Source of the DNA: Formicarius rufipectus
Taxonomy: Eukaryota; Chordata; Aves; Passeriformes; Formicariidae
Direction of reading: 5' to 3'
NCBI GenBank assembly: GCA_013399695.1
Contig: VXAU01001865.1
Location: 953,586-1,017,585 of the forward strand
DNA length: 64,000 bases
Part shown: positions 14,101-26,427 of the stretch, in pieces
Numbering within the stretch: position 1 is the stretch's first letter
How the letters are laid out: every line of letters starts with the position of its first letter
Made by a program: the position numbers and the translations under genes
The notes under the pieces: model-generated
The model's database searches: none
Seen by the model: only the letters and a program-made list of their open reading frames with translations
Told to the model about the DNA's origin: nothing

Positions 14101-17100
14101 ATTTGGAAGATGTAAGTTGAAACTTCATTGGATTTATAGTGGATATTGAAACAAGAAATAAATCCATTTTTACAGATAAATTGGGTATTTCCAAAATCAA
14201 CTGCCGGTTCAAAAAACCCACAAAACCCTGAAAAAAAAAAACAACCCACACAGCTTTAATTCCAGTGTCTCTTTTTTATCAAGTTCTCTTTTCAAAGAGG
14301 AAGAACTAGTAGTCAGTTTGTCTGTCACTGGATTTTTGGAAATGGAGTTAAGGGAAAAATTAGAATGATCTCCTCCAGGAAACTCAAGAGACTTAGAAGT
14401 CAACTACAGCACCTTTTCTCTGGTCATATTTCCTTGGTTCTTAACATGACAGTGGATGCTTGTAAGATTTTCTTCTCTTCAGAGGAGGCAAGAGACTTTG
14501 GAACACTTGGCAATATTTACAAGAGTTTTTGCAAGGTGTTTGTTAGATAATCAGCTCTAAAATGTAAGGGAGAAAATATTTAGAAAATAAGGATTGTGAA
14601 AAGGACACTGCTGTTGCTTATTTTGCTTGTTTAGCTTTTGATTGTATAATAAATGCAGTAATTTCTAAATCCTCCAAAAGCAAGCTGCCAGTAGATGCAA
14701 GCAAGTCTTTCTACTTCAAGATGTTGAATGTTTGGATACTGAATTACTTAATACTATGCATTTTAATTTCTTTTGTCGTTCTTCATTGCTGACTGGTTTT
14801 ATCATCCATGTTTCTCTGCTTACTGGAAATCTCCCCTGACAGAATTTTAGAGATTCAAGAGAATATGTTTCAGAAGCCCAGAATATCTTTCAGTAACCTG
14901 TTTGGATGTAGTGGAATAAATATTCTGCTATTTGGTTCTGTAAAGTAACTCCTTTAATTGGTTTGAGCAATGTTGAATTTAGGGACTTTTTTGAAGATCT
15001 GCAATGAATGTACTTTCTTCTAGTAAGTTTAATTCAATTTTTATGACTTTTCTATGTTTCTTCTTATTTACAAACAAGGATTGTAAGTAAGAAAATTATA
15101 GCACAAAAAATTTTGTGCTGATCTCCAGTTGTAAATACAGATTTTTTTTGCATCTGGGTGGTTACTGTTTTCATAAGAATGTTACTTTACTTTGAAGCTG
15201 ATGTCATTCTAGCCTTTGCAGAGGAAGTAACTCAGGGCTTTTAAAAACTAATCAATACTGGTGAAGAATTGAAACTATATAAACCACAAAGGTGATTCTA
15301 CATTATTTGCTAATGGCAAGTGCATGATTTCTTTAGAATTTGTGTCTGTGGATATCCTCGCCAACAAGTGAGAAAGTACAAGGGTGTCAACAGTAGGATT
15401 CCAGTTTCATCTGAATTCATGGTGCAAATGCTAACAGGGATCTATTATGCCTTGTAAGTTGTTTTTGGATTTTTTTGTGTTTTGGGTTTTTTTGTTTTGT
15501 TTTAAATATGCATACAAAATAAAAGATGTCCATTTAATTTCTGTACTTGTTTAGATATGCTACCTTGGAAGCATTTAATTTTCTGGTGGGCATATGCTGT
15601 GTCTAGCAGTAAGGTCCTCAGAAAGAGACAGTTCTTCAACTAGCTGGCTGAAGCTACCTGTGTCATACTGGGGAAAGATGGCTAGAACAGCACTTGATAA
15701 GTGTAACTGCTGATGTGAAAAAAATATTTAAAAAAATCTTTTCCAACCATTGTCTGCTGTCCACATTTTTGCATGCTTGGTTTTGATGTCAGTCTAGTTA
15801 AGGAAAAGAAGTTTTATTTTTTCTCTGAAATGCTGATGTCATCTACCCTTTGATGGTCATGTTAATGTGTGAAGCTTTCTTACTAACTGAAATGACTGGA
15901 GACTAGGAATACAGGAATACTCAAAAGGTGGAGTAATACTGAAAAATCCTGTTTGAATTTCAGAACATTTCATGACCAGCTTATCAGTAGGTAATAATGT
16001 AATTTTTAAATTGTTTGGTGTGGCCAGTATAAATACAACTTTGTCTTCATTGGTTCTACTTCAAAGTTCTATAAATAGTTCACGTTAATGAACACAAGTA
16101 GTTCAAATCCTCTAAACTGACCTCTCAAGGAACACTGAGTCTGTGGAGGTTATATGACCAAGAATATTCAACTTATTACTTATATATTTACCTTTGCAGT
16201 TATAATGGAGAATGGGATCTGGCTCGTAAAGCGATGGATGATGTTTTATATAGAGCACAACTTGAACTGTATCCAGAACCTCTGCTGGTAGGTATTGTAT
16301 TTCAGCGTTTTGTTGAGTAGAATTTTTAGTCTAGGAAATCCTTCCTGTGAACATGCATTATGCAGCATCATACCAAGAACCCAAATCTGTGCATCTGTGC
16401 TGGTGCAAACAGCACACCATCTGTAGGTGTGCACACACACAGAGGTATTTTCAGTGTCCTTAGATACTGTACTGTGTTTCCTAGTGAACAAACTATTTTC
16501 AGTGGAACACTTTTAAGTCTTCAGAACTTAGATAACAGCGCAGAAGATCTCTGAAGCAATAGCTGCATCTTTAACCTGAAAACTTTGTTTTAAATAAGTA
16601 GCAAGTCTTAGTTCTGAGAGCTAATTGCAGCCAGCATTCTTTATAATCTGTGCAAAAAGGCTAGTGCACTTTTTAACCTTAAATTGGAATTGTGTACAGT
16701 ATTCTTGAAGGAGTAAGAATCCCCAAGAGAATTCTTCTAAAATTTGTATCTTTGTGTTCAAAACTGAACTTCATGTTTTCTGTTCTAGATTGCCAATGCA
16801 ATAAAAGCTTCACTGCCTCAGGGTGCCATGAAATCTAGTAAAGAAGGTACAAGATGCATTCAGGTTGAAATTACACCTACTTCATCCAGAATATCAAGAA
16901 ATGCTGTGACTAGCATGTCTATCCGAGGGCATAGATGGAAAAGGCATGGTAAGAGACACACTTTGCAATGAATTATCAGCTTTTTACATGCTTCTAAAAT
17001 AATATTGAGAATTTAGTTGTTTCACATCTTCATTGCTTATAGGTAGACAGCATTTGGGGAGGTTTCATTTTCTTGACTGGTGAACAGGAATCTCAGCGCA

Positions 17101-20100
17101 ATTCAGATGAAGTAGATTCTTTATCTCATTAACCATATTCTTAAAAAAACAAAAAAAACCCAACCAACCAAAAACCCCACAACAACAACCACCAAACAAA
17201 CAAAACCCACAAAAAAAACCAAAAAACCCCCCAAAACAACAAACAAACAAAAAGGAACGTTACACATACAACCTTTTTATTAAAGGGAGGAGTACACAGT
17301 TGCTTCTTCTAAGGGACTGATGTTCCTGTTTTCTTCTGAAAAGTAGTTTCTAGTATTTGGAGCAAAGTAAAAATCTAACAACTTTACCACAGAACCTCAT
17401 TTATCTTAAATAAAAATTGGCTTTAAGGGTAGAGGGATAAATTATTATGTTTTGGTGGTGGTGGTTAATCCCAACAAACAGCTAAGCCTTACTCATCCTG
17501 CAGTGGGATGGGGGAGAGAATTGGAAGAGTACAAGTGAGAAAACTCCCTGAGATAAAGACAGTTAATCAGGTAAAGCAAAAGGCATGCATGCAAGCAAAG
17601 CAAAACGGAGTTCATTCACTTCTTCCCCTGGGCAGGCAGGTGTTCAGCCATCCCCAGAAAAGCAGGGCTCCCTCACACATAACCATTACTTACGATGACA
17701 AAAGCAATCACTCTGAATAGCCCTCCTCTTCCTCCTCCTTCCCCCAGCTTTATAGACTGAGTATGATACCATGCGGTATGGAATATCCCTTGGGTGAGTT
17801 GGGAGTAGCTGTCTCAGCTCTGTCACTCTCCAGGTTTCTGTGTACCCCCAACCTGCTCACTGGTGGGGTGGTGTGAGAAACAGAGAAGGCCTCGGCTCTG
17901 TGCAAGCACAGCTCGGGGTAACAAAAACATTTCTGAGTTACCAACACTGTTTGCAGCACAAACCGAAAACACAGCCCCATGCCAGCTACTTTGAAGAAAG
18001 TCATCTCTATCCCAGCCAAAATCTGCACATTTGGGCAAACTAATATAAGGGCTTCTACAAAGCAGAACACAGGTCTGGGCTGAGAAGTACAAAAAGTGGT
18101 GCTGAATGTAGTGCAAAAGCAGGAATACTAACAAGGGATTACATTAATCTAAATGTTTTATTTCACCAGCTTCAGATGGTGCTGGACCTGTGATTAAAAT
18201 GGGCAATGACTTCTTCTCTTGGGGTTGTAATTCTGGTAATAGGCCAAGAGTGTGAGTGTAGATAAGAGTGCTTTTCTAATAGATTCAGTGAAGATTTTGT
18301 AGTACCAATAAAATTTCTATACAATATGTACCACTTGGACTTTCATAGTATAAGGACAGTCCAGTTAGAAAAATTTTGCCAATCTACTTGTCATTACTGA
18401 CCAAGAGGTTCAGGTAAGTGTTGATAAAATTATTTTATAAGTATGCTGGGAGAAGGTGACTTTAAAATAATGATCAAACTTCCTGAGCAGTAATGGTACA
18501 CAATGGTGATAGTAGTGTCAATAGTAAGCTGCCAGAGGGGATGAAGAGCAAAGAAAGAAAAAATAACCAAATTTCTTTTCAATTGATTAAAAACTGCTTA
18601 AAACTGTCAGACAAAGCTGAGGAGCAAAACCTTAGTGTCTTTAACTCTAGTGAGAACCAGTAGCAAGTCATTACTGAAATCTCATGGCTGCTAAGGACCA
18701 TTTTATTCTTCTTTCTTTGGCATTACAGTTATTAAGTATGGGTTATGGATCAGATGCAAGAAAACTGTATGACAGCTCAGTTTTTAAATGGATAAATGCC
18801 CTCTGAAGCTTGGCAGTTTTGTTATTTTTGTATGGTTCTGGTGCTTGTTCACATGAGGTGGTGGAGGGCAATGCAACTCAGGGATGCAGAATGCTAGTTC
18901 ATCCTGAGAAGTTCAGAGTGTATTAAAACGAGCATTCCCTTTTTGTTTACAGGAGAAAAAACAGGAGACAAAAATGTTACAGAATCAGTGTGGCAGCCAT
19001 CGTTATAAGAACGCAAAATTTTCAGGAAATACAGAAATCTAGAAGTTTTTGCAGTTATTGCCTCCTGACAGGGAGTGGTGCTTGGTGAAGTTCAAAGAAA
19101 AATGTGTGGGACAAGTGTGCCCTACAGCAGATAACCGTAGGTGAAAGGGAAATGAGAATAATAGTTGAACTCAGAAATGGGGTGGAGTGCTGTTTGTGAC
19201 TTGAAAAGTCTTTTTAAAGTCAGAGTGGATGGTCTCCCAGTTTCAAAATTCCTAATAACCTAATTCAGTGCCCCACAATTCCTGATGAAAGAAATACATG
19301 AAATGCATCTTCAGGATCAGCATGCAGAAAGAATAACAAGACTTGTGCTTAGTGATGAGTGTTTGAGTTAAAATAAGTACTGGAGTTGGTAGAAATGAGA
19401 TGACAAACCTTGTACCTCCTGACCATTATTCTCTCTCATGGTGTAAGGGGAAAAACATATTTGAGGATTTATTTTTAAGTATAATAAAAATGTATCTAAA
19501 TGGATTGGGAAGCGAGAGAAGACAGCTGAGATGTATTTTGATCTTGCACATTATGTGGACCAGGAAATGTCATGAAGCGAAGTATCTCTTGGGAAAGCAA
19601 GGGCAGCAATTTTCAATGACTAGCTATTTGTGCAAAAAAATTAAATAGAAGAATTAAAGTGAACCACATTTCCAGCTGAGAAGCATGAGCTTTATTTTTT
19701 TCTTGCCTTTTTTAAAAGTCAGTTTACTCTAAAAGTTTTCAGACATTAGATCTTGCTGACCTTTTCTAGAACTCTAGATTGAAGTCAGTTTTGAATAATG
19801 TTGACTTAAGATTGAATCTTCTTGTGATACTCTGTAAACTGTTCATTAAGAACAGTTACTTAAAAGGACTTTTTAAATTGAATTATTATTGTGAATTTAG
19901 ACATCTAAGGTGCCTTTGAGGTGGTGAAGGTTATTTGCAAAATGGATCATAGTGTTTATAGAGTGAGTTGATACTAGCCACCACTAAGCAACAAATTGTT
20001 TAGTACTATTGGATTGGATTACTTATAAATTACAAAACTTAAAAAAGGGCATTAATGCTTTGATCCAGCATTATTTTTTGTAGTTTGTTGATTAATAGAA

Positions 20101-23100
20101 GCCTTAAGTAGCATTTCCATTTCTGTTCCCAAACAGAGGAAATACAGAAAGACTGTTCGGTGTGTAAGGGACATAAATACTTAAATGAGTGTTTATTTAC
20201 AGAAGTGAGGGCTAAAAACAAGCAAGCCCTATCAGTGCTTTCCTTATTAAAGTAAAATCTTCCTAACTGCCCTATAAAAGAGTTGTTTGGGAAAAACTCT
20301 AGTGTAGGGATAATGTGTGTTAGAGAAATAACTCTGATGTAACTGTCTAAGACAAGCTAAGCAGATGTTGGTGAGATATATAACACAACAACAAAGACAT
20401 CAAATAGTGAAGAAGGACAAGAAGTTACTTTTTTCCCCACTGCAGAAGTTGATTTTCATGTAGTACACGAGGTTTGGAAACATTAGTCTTTGAATTCTCT
20501 CTGTGGAGAGAATTTTATTACTTATTTTTATTATTTTTTTTAAAACAGTGTTAATTCCCCAAATAGTTGTAACTTAAAAGAATCTGGAATGAATGTTAAT
20601 TTTGGAATATCAGCTTGATACTTTTGTGCATAAATCAAAATGCTAACACTGATGTGCAGCATGAGTTTGTGGTGGTTAAAAGTGAATTACAATCCAAATG
20701 GGCAGTCTGCCTGTGCAATCTGAGGTAAATGTTCTAGGCAACCATAATAATAAGGTAGAGTGTGGTTGAAATATCTTTTGAATTAAGTCTTAGCAGTTAG
20801 TAATCATGAAATGCATTTATCAAGATTGGTTGTACTACTCAAAGCTTTCAGAAATGTGACTCCAAATGCATTTTCCTTCAGCTGCTATGAGTGTATTTAT
20901 ATTAACATTCAAACTGACATAATCATTCAGTTTTGTCTCTACACTATTTAACAGTGTCCTTTGTTTTCTTTTTTTGTTACATTGCCTTGTGCCCTACGTG
21001 CAGTATTAATCTCTCTCTCTTTCAAAGGCTAGTCCCTCAGAGTTGTCCATCTTGAAGCAGCATTATCTTCAAAACCAAGCACTGTGAAGCTGAAGGTTTG
21101 GTTTAGGTTTTCTTAAGAGTTTTAAAATGAGGAGGGTATGCTACTATAAAGGACATGGATTGTCCAGTCTTATCCTGCCCCGAGACTGTGGATGCTGTGA
21201 CAGACAGTGTTAATGGGAGTTGAGGTACCCTGTATCCCATTTTTTCCTTAGCTTCCTCTTGTAGTTCAGTTAAACTCCAGAAAGGTATATTTCCTTCCAT
21301 TAGAAGTAGTTACCAGCACTTGCCTAAAAGGTATAGACATAATGATAATTAGTCAGACCCTTAAATTTTTGGGTTTCTTTTCCTCAGTTCCTTATGATAA
21401 TGGCTGTTTGGTTATTCCCACAGCTGTGGGAATGCAGCAGTGATGGCTAAAGTGCTGATATCACAGCAGGATGTTACATTTAGAAAGGCACACCACCAAA
21501 TAGCAGTAACTGGGTATTTCTTCTAAATAACATCTTTAACGACAACAAAAAAAAATCCACCTCCATTTTGCTGAGTTCTGCCGTCTACTCTGAGTCTTTT
21601 TTCTTTGGAATTGGGTAATCAGTGCTTTTCTGCCCTTGGTGGGGAAGAGACTGACAGTTCAGCTTTGTTCTGTCCTCCACTTTGTGGGGCAGCGGGAAGG
21701 AGGTTGAAGCTTTCCATAGGAGAGGTGCAGGTTCCTCACCATAGTGAAGTTGGAGCAGTGAGGCCAGTCAGAATATTGGTGTCTCCTCAATAACCTTTCT
21801 GCACCTGTGTTTTAAGAAAAAAAAGGCTATATTTGATGGTGGTATTGTTACCACTATTGTTTATTTATTATTATTACTGTTGAGGTTCGTGTTGCTCAGT
21901 TGTTACCTTTGTTCCTTTGTTGCTGACAGTGGAAGACTTGGAAGGAATAAACAGTTCTAACTTGAGTTTCCTGCCAAATGTCAGGAATTTAGTGGCTAAT
22001 AGCAGCAGTTATTAATGCCATTTCCTTCTAAAGTGCAGCTTGTTAGATAGATACTTTCATTAGTTGTTGACTAGTTGGAAAGACTCATGATACTTGGAAT
22101 TTTCAGGTACAATCAGAACTAGCTCTTACACCAGGGAACACTGATGTGCATCCCTGCCAGAATAACCTTCTGGCTCTGTTGTGATCAATGCAGACAGCAC
22201 AAATGCTAGCGACGAGCACAGTGTTGGAGCCCACCTGACCTAGAAGTACAGTGTGCCTACACAAGAGTCCTCAGCAAGGGGACAGGAGGAGAGAGGATCC
22301 CCTCCAGTTACAGAGTAGTTAAACTGCTGCTTGGAAAGTCATCTCATTGTAAATTCCTCTGAGTTTGGACTTGATACTTTTGGTTAAATGTCTGTACTGC
22401 CAGCTTCTGTCATGTGCAGTAGCAAACTGGTGGGATAGTCTGGGTGTTCCTTAATTAATCCTTGAGTCTGAATGAGCTGTGTTATGAATAAAACAAGGAT
22501 TCTGTTGAGCTTTATTCTGAGCTGTGCTTAAGTACATGTTTAGTCTTGTCAAGTTTGTGGCCCTAGTGCTTGCATATAATATACACATATAACACAGAAT
22601 ATACAATCATATAGCATATAATGTATTTCTCACTCTTCTTCACTTGTTTTTCCATGGTATACAGAAATCTCTTTCTGGTTAAAAGTAATTTTTTGAAATG
22701 AAGAAAGAAGATGGAAATCAAAGTATGCTTCAGTTGGCTTAGTCATTTCACTGTTAGTTTTCAGGCTGACCACTGTCCAATATGACGACATTGTATGTAG
22801 AATTTCTAGTCTTGTATGATAATCCATGAAGTTTACATGCAATTTCATTGTAAAAATAAGCTTCACCTTAGCATGGTGATACATAGAATATACTCAATAG
22901 TGAATTGTGGACTGTTCTTTGATTTCTGATAATCTCTTTTATGGCCCTCAAAAATTTCAATTTTGCAAGATCAAGCATAGGCCTTTCTAATATGTGGTGC
23001 AGGCCAGTAATTTGAAGATTTAAGTTTGCAGTTGTAGAAATCAAAATTCCATACTCACTAATGTTGCTAATTAACAAGAGGTTAATGTGTACATCTGCTT

Positions 23101-24919
23101 TAATTTATAATGCTTAAGTCATCTGTATCAGCTTTTGTTTCATGTTTTGTTTCAGCCATCTTTTTTTTTTTTTTTTTCTTATCCATCTTTAATTCTAGAA
23201 CAACCAGAGAATGGTAATGATGCTACTGAATTGGGCAACTTTATCATACCTGAGATTAGTGTCACAAGTGTGGCTGGAGAGAGGACCGGGAATGGGGAAA
23301 AGAGCAGAGCACTAGCAGAGAATGATGTTCAGCATTTACAGGGAGTACAGGAAACAGCTACAGATCCTAGAACTGACAGCAAAGGCATGCCAGAAATCAG
23401 GAGGCAAAAATCTGTAAGAAAAATGATGGAGGATGGAATAAGCTCATCTGCCAGAGTGCAGTTTTAGCAGAGCACTTGTAGCTGCACTCTAAGGTACCGC
23501 TGTTGATTGAAAGGGTCACTGCTGCATGTTTCAAGAATTAAAGTATGCAGTTAATATATTTGCATGTGTAATAACACAATTGCATGTATTGCACACAGCT
23601 TCGTCTGTGCCACAGACAATGACATACTTAAAAGTAGATTTATTTAATCTGGAGAAAAATACACTGAGACTCAACATACATTTGAATTTATTAAAGATAT
23701 TTATGGAGTTTACAAAATCCAATGATCAATGGTACTAAAAATTCATCAAAGTGAATGTGAAAAGTATTTTGCCATGTACCTCAGATTGCCCAAATTCAAC
23801 CTTTCACAGTGGAGATCTTGTGTTGTGGTTCAGTTGCCAACTCATACCATCAGACCTGTGATGCAGAAAGTGACCTTTCAGTCCTAAAGCATTCTTGGGT
23901 TGCTAAACATGCAGGTACCATAATGGATGTCCTTGGGCATTGATCACATACCTCTGTAATTAACAAGCTTTGCCAAATCATGTAGTGAATACTTGCTCAA
24001 AATAAGATTTACACTTTTTTTTATTGTTCTGTTGGTACCTTCTAATCTCTGTACTTCTAATTTCCTGCATGAATTAACAAGTATGCATTTATCTTTTTTT
24101 TTTTTCCCCAAAATCACAAGAAAACAAGATTGGGGGCATGCATTTTGATCTAGTTAATGTGGCATTTTTTGCTGTAACTCTGTATCCTAATGAATCTTAA
24201 TTCCAAAATGTCATGGAAAATAGGTAAGTGTTTTGTCTTCTGTTTTCTGCTCTGTTGCTTTACAGCTTCATGCTTGTAAATATCAAAATTAAGCAATATG
24301 TAAAATCAATAAATGTGAGAGAGTCAATTGCTAATTCTTTATTTCTGTTTCTACCAATGCAGGTAATTCTGACTTAGGAATTCAAGAAGAACTGATAGAA
24401 GTATCTGAAACTGATGAAGGGTTTTACTCTAGGGCTGCTTCTAGTACAAGTCAGCCTGCCCTATCTAACAGCAGCAACACGAGCAGTAAGAACCTCCTAG
24501 GGAAGAGTCAACGAAGATCTGGAGGAAACAAAGCTGGAGGAAAAGAAAAAGAAGGAGAAACCTGCAGAGACCACTTATCACGGAAACAAACTCAGAGAGC
24601 CATGAGTGAGAATCTAGAGCTTGTCTCTCTGAAGAGACTGACACTGACAACTAGCCAGTCCCTGCCTAAGCCTGGCAGCCATAGTCTGGCCAGAACAACC
24701 ACTACTGTATTTAGTAAATCCTTTGAACAGGTCAGTGGTGTCACAGTTCCAAATAATCGTGGTGGTGTCTCTGGTACAGAGGCAAACAGGTTTTCAGCTT
24801 GCAGTCTTCAGGAGGAAAAACTGATATATGGAACTGAAAGAACAGATCTTCCAATTTTAGGCAAACAACCTAATCAGCAGCGACCTCCAAGTATTAGCAT
24901 AACTTTGTCAACAGATTGA
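5110..24919 (+). CDS. HYCC1: Hyccin (FAM126A), PI4KIIIα complex subunit
   Basis: Hyccin binds TTC7 and stabilises the PI4KA-TTC7-EFR3 complex that makes phosphatidylinositol 4-phosphate at the plasma membrane; loss in humans causes hypomyelination with congenital cataract. CDS = join(5110..5160, 5999..6100, 9753..9932, 12746..12826, 13232..13347, 13650..13745, 15337..15453, 16200..16287, 16789..16948, 24363..24919). All junctions are GT/AG and in phase, giving 515 residues against 521 in human. Recognisable stretches include GVVEEWLSEFK (residues 7-17), KVIQEPQSE (43-51), CHQLFEFYRSGDEQLL (from about 56), the VLSFTIPSLSKPSVYHE block ending at 138, RGHRWKRHG (323-331) and a C-terminus ending PPSISITLSTD. 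Residues 1 to about 290 match the family's folded helical region; the Ser-rich tail is probably disordered. An in-frame TGA at 5083 lies upstream of the start, and A at -3 supports ATG 5110. The N-terminus MLAVDT differs from human MFTSEK. The largest intron, 16949-24362, holds an LTR and an alternative exon. Confidence 0.97.
5999..6100 (+). CDS. HYCC1: HYCC1 coding exon 2
   Basis: The acceptor is TTTATTTCAG and the donor GTGAGT. The 102 nt are phase 0/0 and encode residues 18-51, beginning TLPEASISNYATSLKDK and ending VIQEPQSE, a close match to hyccin. Confidence 0.96.
9753..9932 (+). CDS. HYCC1: HYCC1 coding exon 3
   Basis: The acceptor is CTTACATTTCAG and the donor GTTTGT. The 180 nt are phase 0/0 and encode residues 52-111, including LLEPVCHQLFEFYRSGDEQ and SSGCIEALLLGVYNL. 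This is the largest exon of the conserved helical region. Confidence 0.96.
12746..12826 (+). CDS. HYCC1: HYCC1 coding exon 4
   Basis: The acceptor is TTCTTTTTCAG and the donor GTAAGT. The 81 nt are phase 0/0 and encode residues 112-138 (EIVDKEGHSKVLSFTIP... ending SVYHE). Confidence 0.96.
13232..13347 (+). CDS. HYCC1: HYCC1 coding exon 5
   Basis: The acceptor is TTTTCCTTTAG and the donor GTGAAA. The 116 nt begin in phase 0 with PSSIGSIALTEGALSQHG and end within the Arg codon of MLTAQNR. Confidence 0.95.
13650..13745 (+). CDS. HYCC1: HYCC1 coding exon 6
   Basis: The acceptor is AAATCCCAG and the donor GTAATT. The 96 nt complete the split Arg codon, encode FEVLTFLLLCYNAALSYMP and SLQSLCQICS, and end in another split Arg codon. 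Confidence 0.95.
15337..15453 (+). CDS. HYCC1: HYCC1 coding exon 7
   Basis: The acceptor is ATTTCTTTAG and the donor GTAAGT. The 117 nt encode RICVCGYPRQQVRKYKGV and FMVQMLTGIYYAF. A T/G-rich low-complexity tract follows the donor at about 15466-15506. Confidence 0.95.
16200..16287 (+). CDS. HYCC1: HYCC1 coding exon 8
   Basis: The acceptor is CTTTGCAG. The donor is GTAGGT at 16288, chosen because the alternative GTATTG four bases later breaks the frame. The 88 nt encode YNGEWDLARKAMDDVLYRAQ and LELYPEPLL. Joining to the next exon gives PLLIANAIKASLP, where human has PLLVANAIKASLP. Confidence 0.94.
16789..16948 (+). CDS. HYCC1: HYCC1 coding exon 9
   Basis: The acceptor is TGTTCTAG and the donor GTAAGA. 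The 160 nt encode IANAIKASLPQGAMKSSKEG and EITPTSSRISRNAVTSMS, and end RGHRWKRH plus one base of the next codon. That single base can join in frame either to the exon at 24363 (making Gly) or to the exon at 23199 (making Glu). Confidence 0.95.
17139..17258. repeat. A/C-rich low-complexity tract
   Basis: About 120 bases consist almost only of A and C, in irregular units such as AAACAAAC, CAACAACAACC and AACCCC. It lies in HYCC1 intron 9, 190 bases after exon 9. The complement is T/G-rich, like the tracts near 15466, 48547 and 62985. It shows no coding or regulatory signature. Confidence 0.85.
17448..18029 (+). mobile_element. Solo LTR of an avian endogenous retrovirus (copy 1)
   Basis: The roughly 580-base element begins TG and ends CA. 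It aligns over its full length with the copy at 46312-46899: shared blocks include GCATGCAAGCAAAGCAAAAC, GGCAGGCAGGTGTTCAGCCA, TATGGAATATCCCTT and AAGGCCT(C/T)GGCTCTGTGCAA. The same blocks occur in the passerine ERVL-type LTR group often labelled TguLTR5 (recognised from memory). A TATA-like CTTTATAGACTGAG lies near 17749. No internal retroviral genes flank it. I see no convincing target-site duplication, and the 5' end has an expanded GGT run. Open frames inside it are not genes. Confidence 0.8.
18030..23198 (+). other. HYCC1 intron 9, unannotated part
   Basis: AT-rich intronic sequence between the LTR and the alternative exon. I see no further repeat family or exon I can support. A T-rich run just before 23199 forms the polypyrimidine tract of that exon. 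Confidence 0.6.
23199..23467 (+). CDS. HYCC1: Alternative terminal coding exon of HYCC1
   Basis: The exon follows a very strong acceptor: a run of 17 T, then CTTATCCATC and TTTAATTCTAG. It joins exon 9 in phase. The single G left by exon 9 plus AA makes Glu, followed by QPENGNDATELGNFIIPE, and the frame runs 89 codons to a stop at 23465-23467. Using it would replace residues 331-515 with an 89-residue tail and give a 419-residue protein. The tail is hydrophilic and rich in Glu, Ser and Arg, consistent with disorder. Phase match, acceptor quality and ORF length support a real exon; whether it is a true last exon or a stop-containing cassette cannot be decided here. I do not know of a matching annotated isoform. 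Confidence 0.65.
24363..24919 (+). CDS. HYCC1: HYCC1 last coding exon (canonical C-terminus)
   Basis: The acceptor is CTACCAATGCAG, with 557 nt to the TGA at 24917-24919. It encodes Gly331 onward: NSDLGIQEELIEVSETDEGF, a Ser-rich stretch, SENLELVSLKRLTLTTSQS, FSKSFEQVSGVTVP, NRFSACSLQEEKLIYGTERT and the terminal RPPSISITLSTD. This matches the low-complexity C-terminal region of hyccin, slightly shorter than the human form. Confidence 0.96.
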
Positions 24920-24941
24920 TATTAAATTAGCCATTATGAAA

Positions 24942-24947
24942 AATAAA
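24942..24947 (+). terminator. Candidate proximal HYCC1 poly(A) signal
   Basis: A canonical AATAAA 23 bases after the stop codon. It is very close to the stop, so use would give a minimal 3' UTR; other signals follow downstream. Confidence 0.35.
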
Positions 24948-25229
24948 TTATTGAGGAATTGTCCTGATACTGGTACATTAAACTCCTTAATATGCTATGC
25001 ATTACTTCCATAAACCTCAAGCCCGTAAGTTCTTACTTGGCTCACATTTGACAGTGAGTAGACAACAGTTGTAATTACTTTGAGTCAACTTCTCATATAG
25101 CTTGGAAAGTTCCTCTTTCTGCAGCTACGTGAGAAATTTACACCTTCACTAGTTGAAGAAGCATTGATTGGTTGTTTGGCCACTGACCAAGGTGTATGTG
25201 GCTTCTTGTAGATGTGTGGTGTGGGAACA

Positions 25230-25235
25230 AATAAA
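25230..25235 (+). terminator. Candidate HYCC1 poly(A) signal
   Basis: AATAAA about 310 bases after the HYCC1 stop, with a T-run and GT-rich sequence about 65-90 bases downstream. It is one of several possible sites. Confidence 0.35.
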
Positions 25236-26427
25236 ACCTCTCTCCCAGATTCTGCTTTTTCACTACTACTTGGCATAGGCAAAACTGCAAATGTTACTGT
25301 TTTTTTTTTTTTAGGGGGAGACTTGCAGTATTGTCATGAAGTTTTGGAACAGCATAGTAAGAACATTGTCTTACATTAGCCATGAGAAAGCTGTGCTTAC
25401 ATGTAAGGTTAAAACTAGAAGCATCACTTCAGTGTTTGATGTTACAGTTGATTTTGTAATGGTGTTTAGTACATGTTTCAATGTTCATACTTTTTTAGGA
25501 GTCCAATTTATAAATGCATTTTGGTTTTCCTGTATGTCTTCAAAACTGAGTCAAAAGTCATAGAGCAGCAGTACTTGTGGAGTTGGGAGTAATTGGGAGT
25601 TATCAATTGCTATAGTAGTAACTCTTTAGACTTAGAAATTATGTGACAGACTCTTTCTTTAGGATTCTTAAGTATCAATTGCAAAGCTACTCCTTGAAAA
25701 GTCCATCACCAATATTTTTATTGTTGATGGGGAAGAGATGTGCTTGTGTATTAATATTATGTAGGAAGTATGAGCCCTTTGCACTGACTTGAGCAAATTA
25801 GGAGTGTGAATGTGTCTAATGTGAGCTTTGTACTTGAGACTAAGAGAATACTACCAAAGGATGTGTAACTTGCAAGCACAAAGGGAAATTATAATGTAAA
25901 TATAATTAGCACTGTACTTCTTAGTCTTTTATATCTATTATTTTTCTAGTTGGAAATTCTAAACCAGCAGCCTGTTCAAGGTTACCTAACCCTTAACCTT
26001 CAGTGAGTTTGTTTGATACCGACTTTTATAATGTTAGGATTTTAATTAAAAAACAACATTAAAACTTCTTAAGCAGAAATTTGAAGAAGCACTAGCTGAC
26101 AAAACCACTCCAGTAGCAGTGATTAGGTGATAAACAGACTGTTACTATGAGTGAAGAAATATGATGAAGATCTAAGGAATAGTCGTTCCCAACTGCCCAG
26201 ATTTCTGCAGCTCTTAATCCATTATGGTCAAGAACCTTGTAGGAAAACAAACGTTAAAGTCTGGTAGACTTTCCCATTTTCCTGGAAATAAGTTTAAATA
26301 TTCCTTTTTGACTTAAACTGAAGCACAAATAGCCTTTAGGCAGCTAATGTTATTCAGGTTTATAGCAATTAATAAGCTGGTTGATTAATGAAAAGAGAGG
26401 AGGAGACAGTTGATAGGGACAAATAAG

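Noticed and set aside
16288..16291. Alternative HYCC1 exon 8 donor four bases downstream (GTATTG)
   Set aside because: Using it adds four bases and breaks the frame into exon 9; the GTAGGT donor keeps the hyccin reading frame.
17750..18134. Overlapping minus-strand frames of about 100 codons
   Set aside because: They lie inside or run out of the ERV LTR, and equivalent frames occur in the second LTR at 46.7-46.9 kb; LTRs of this kind do not encode proteins.
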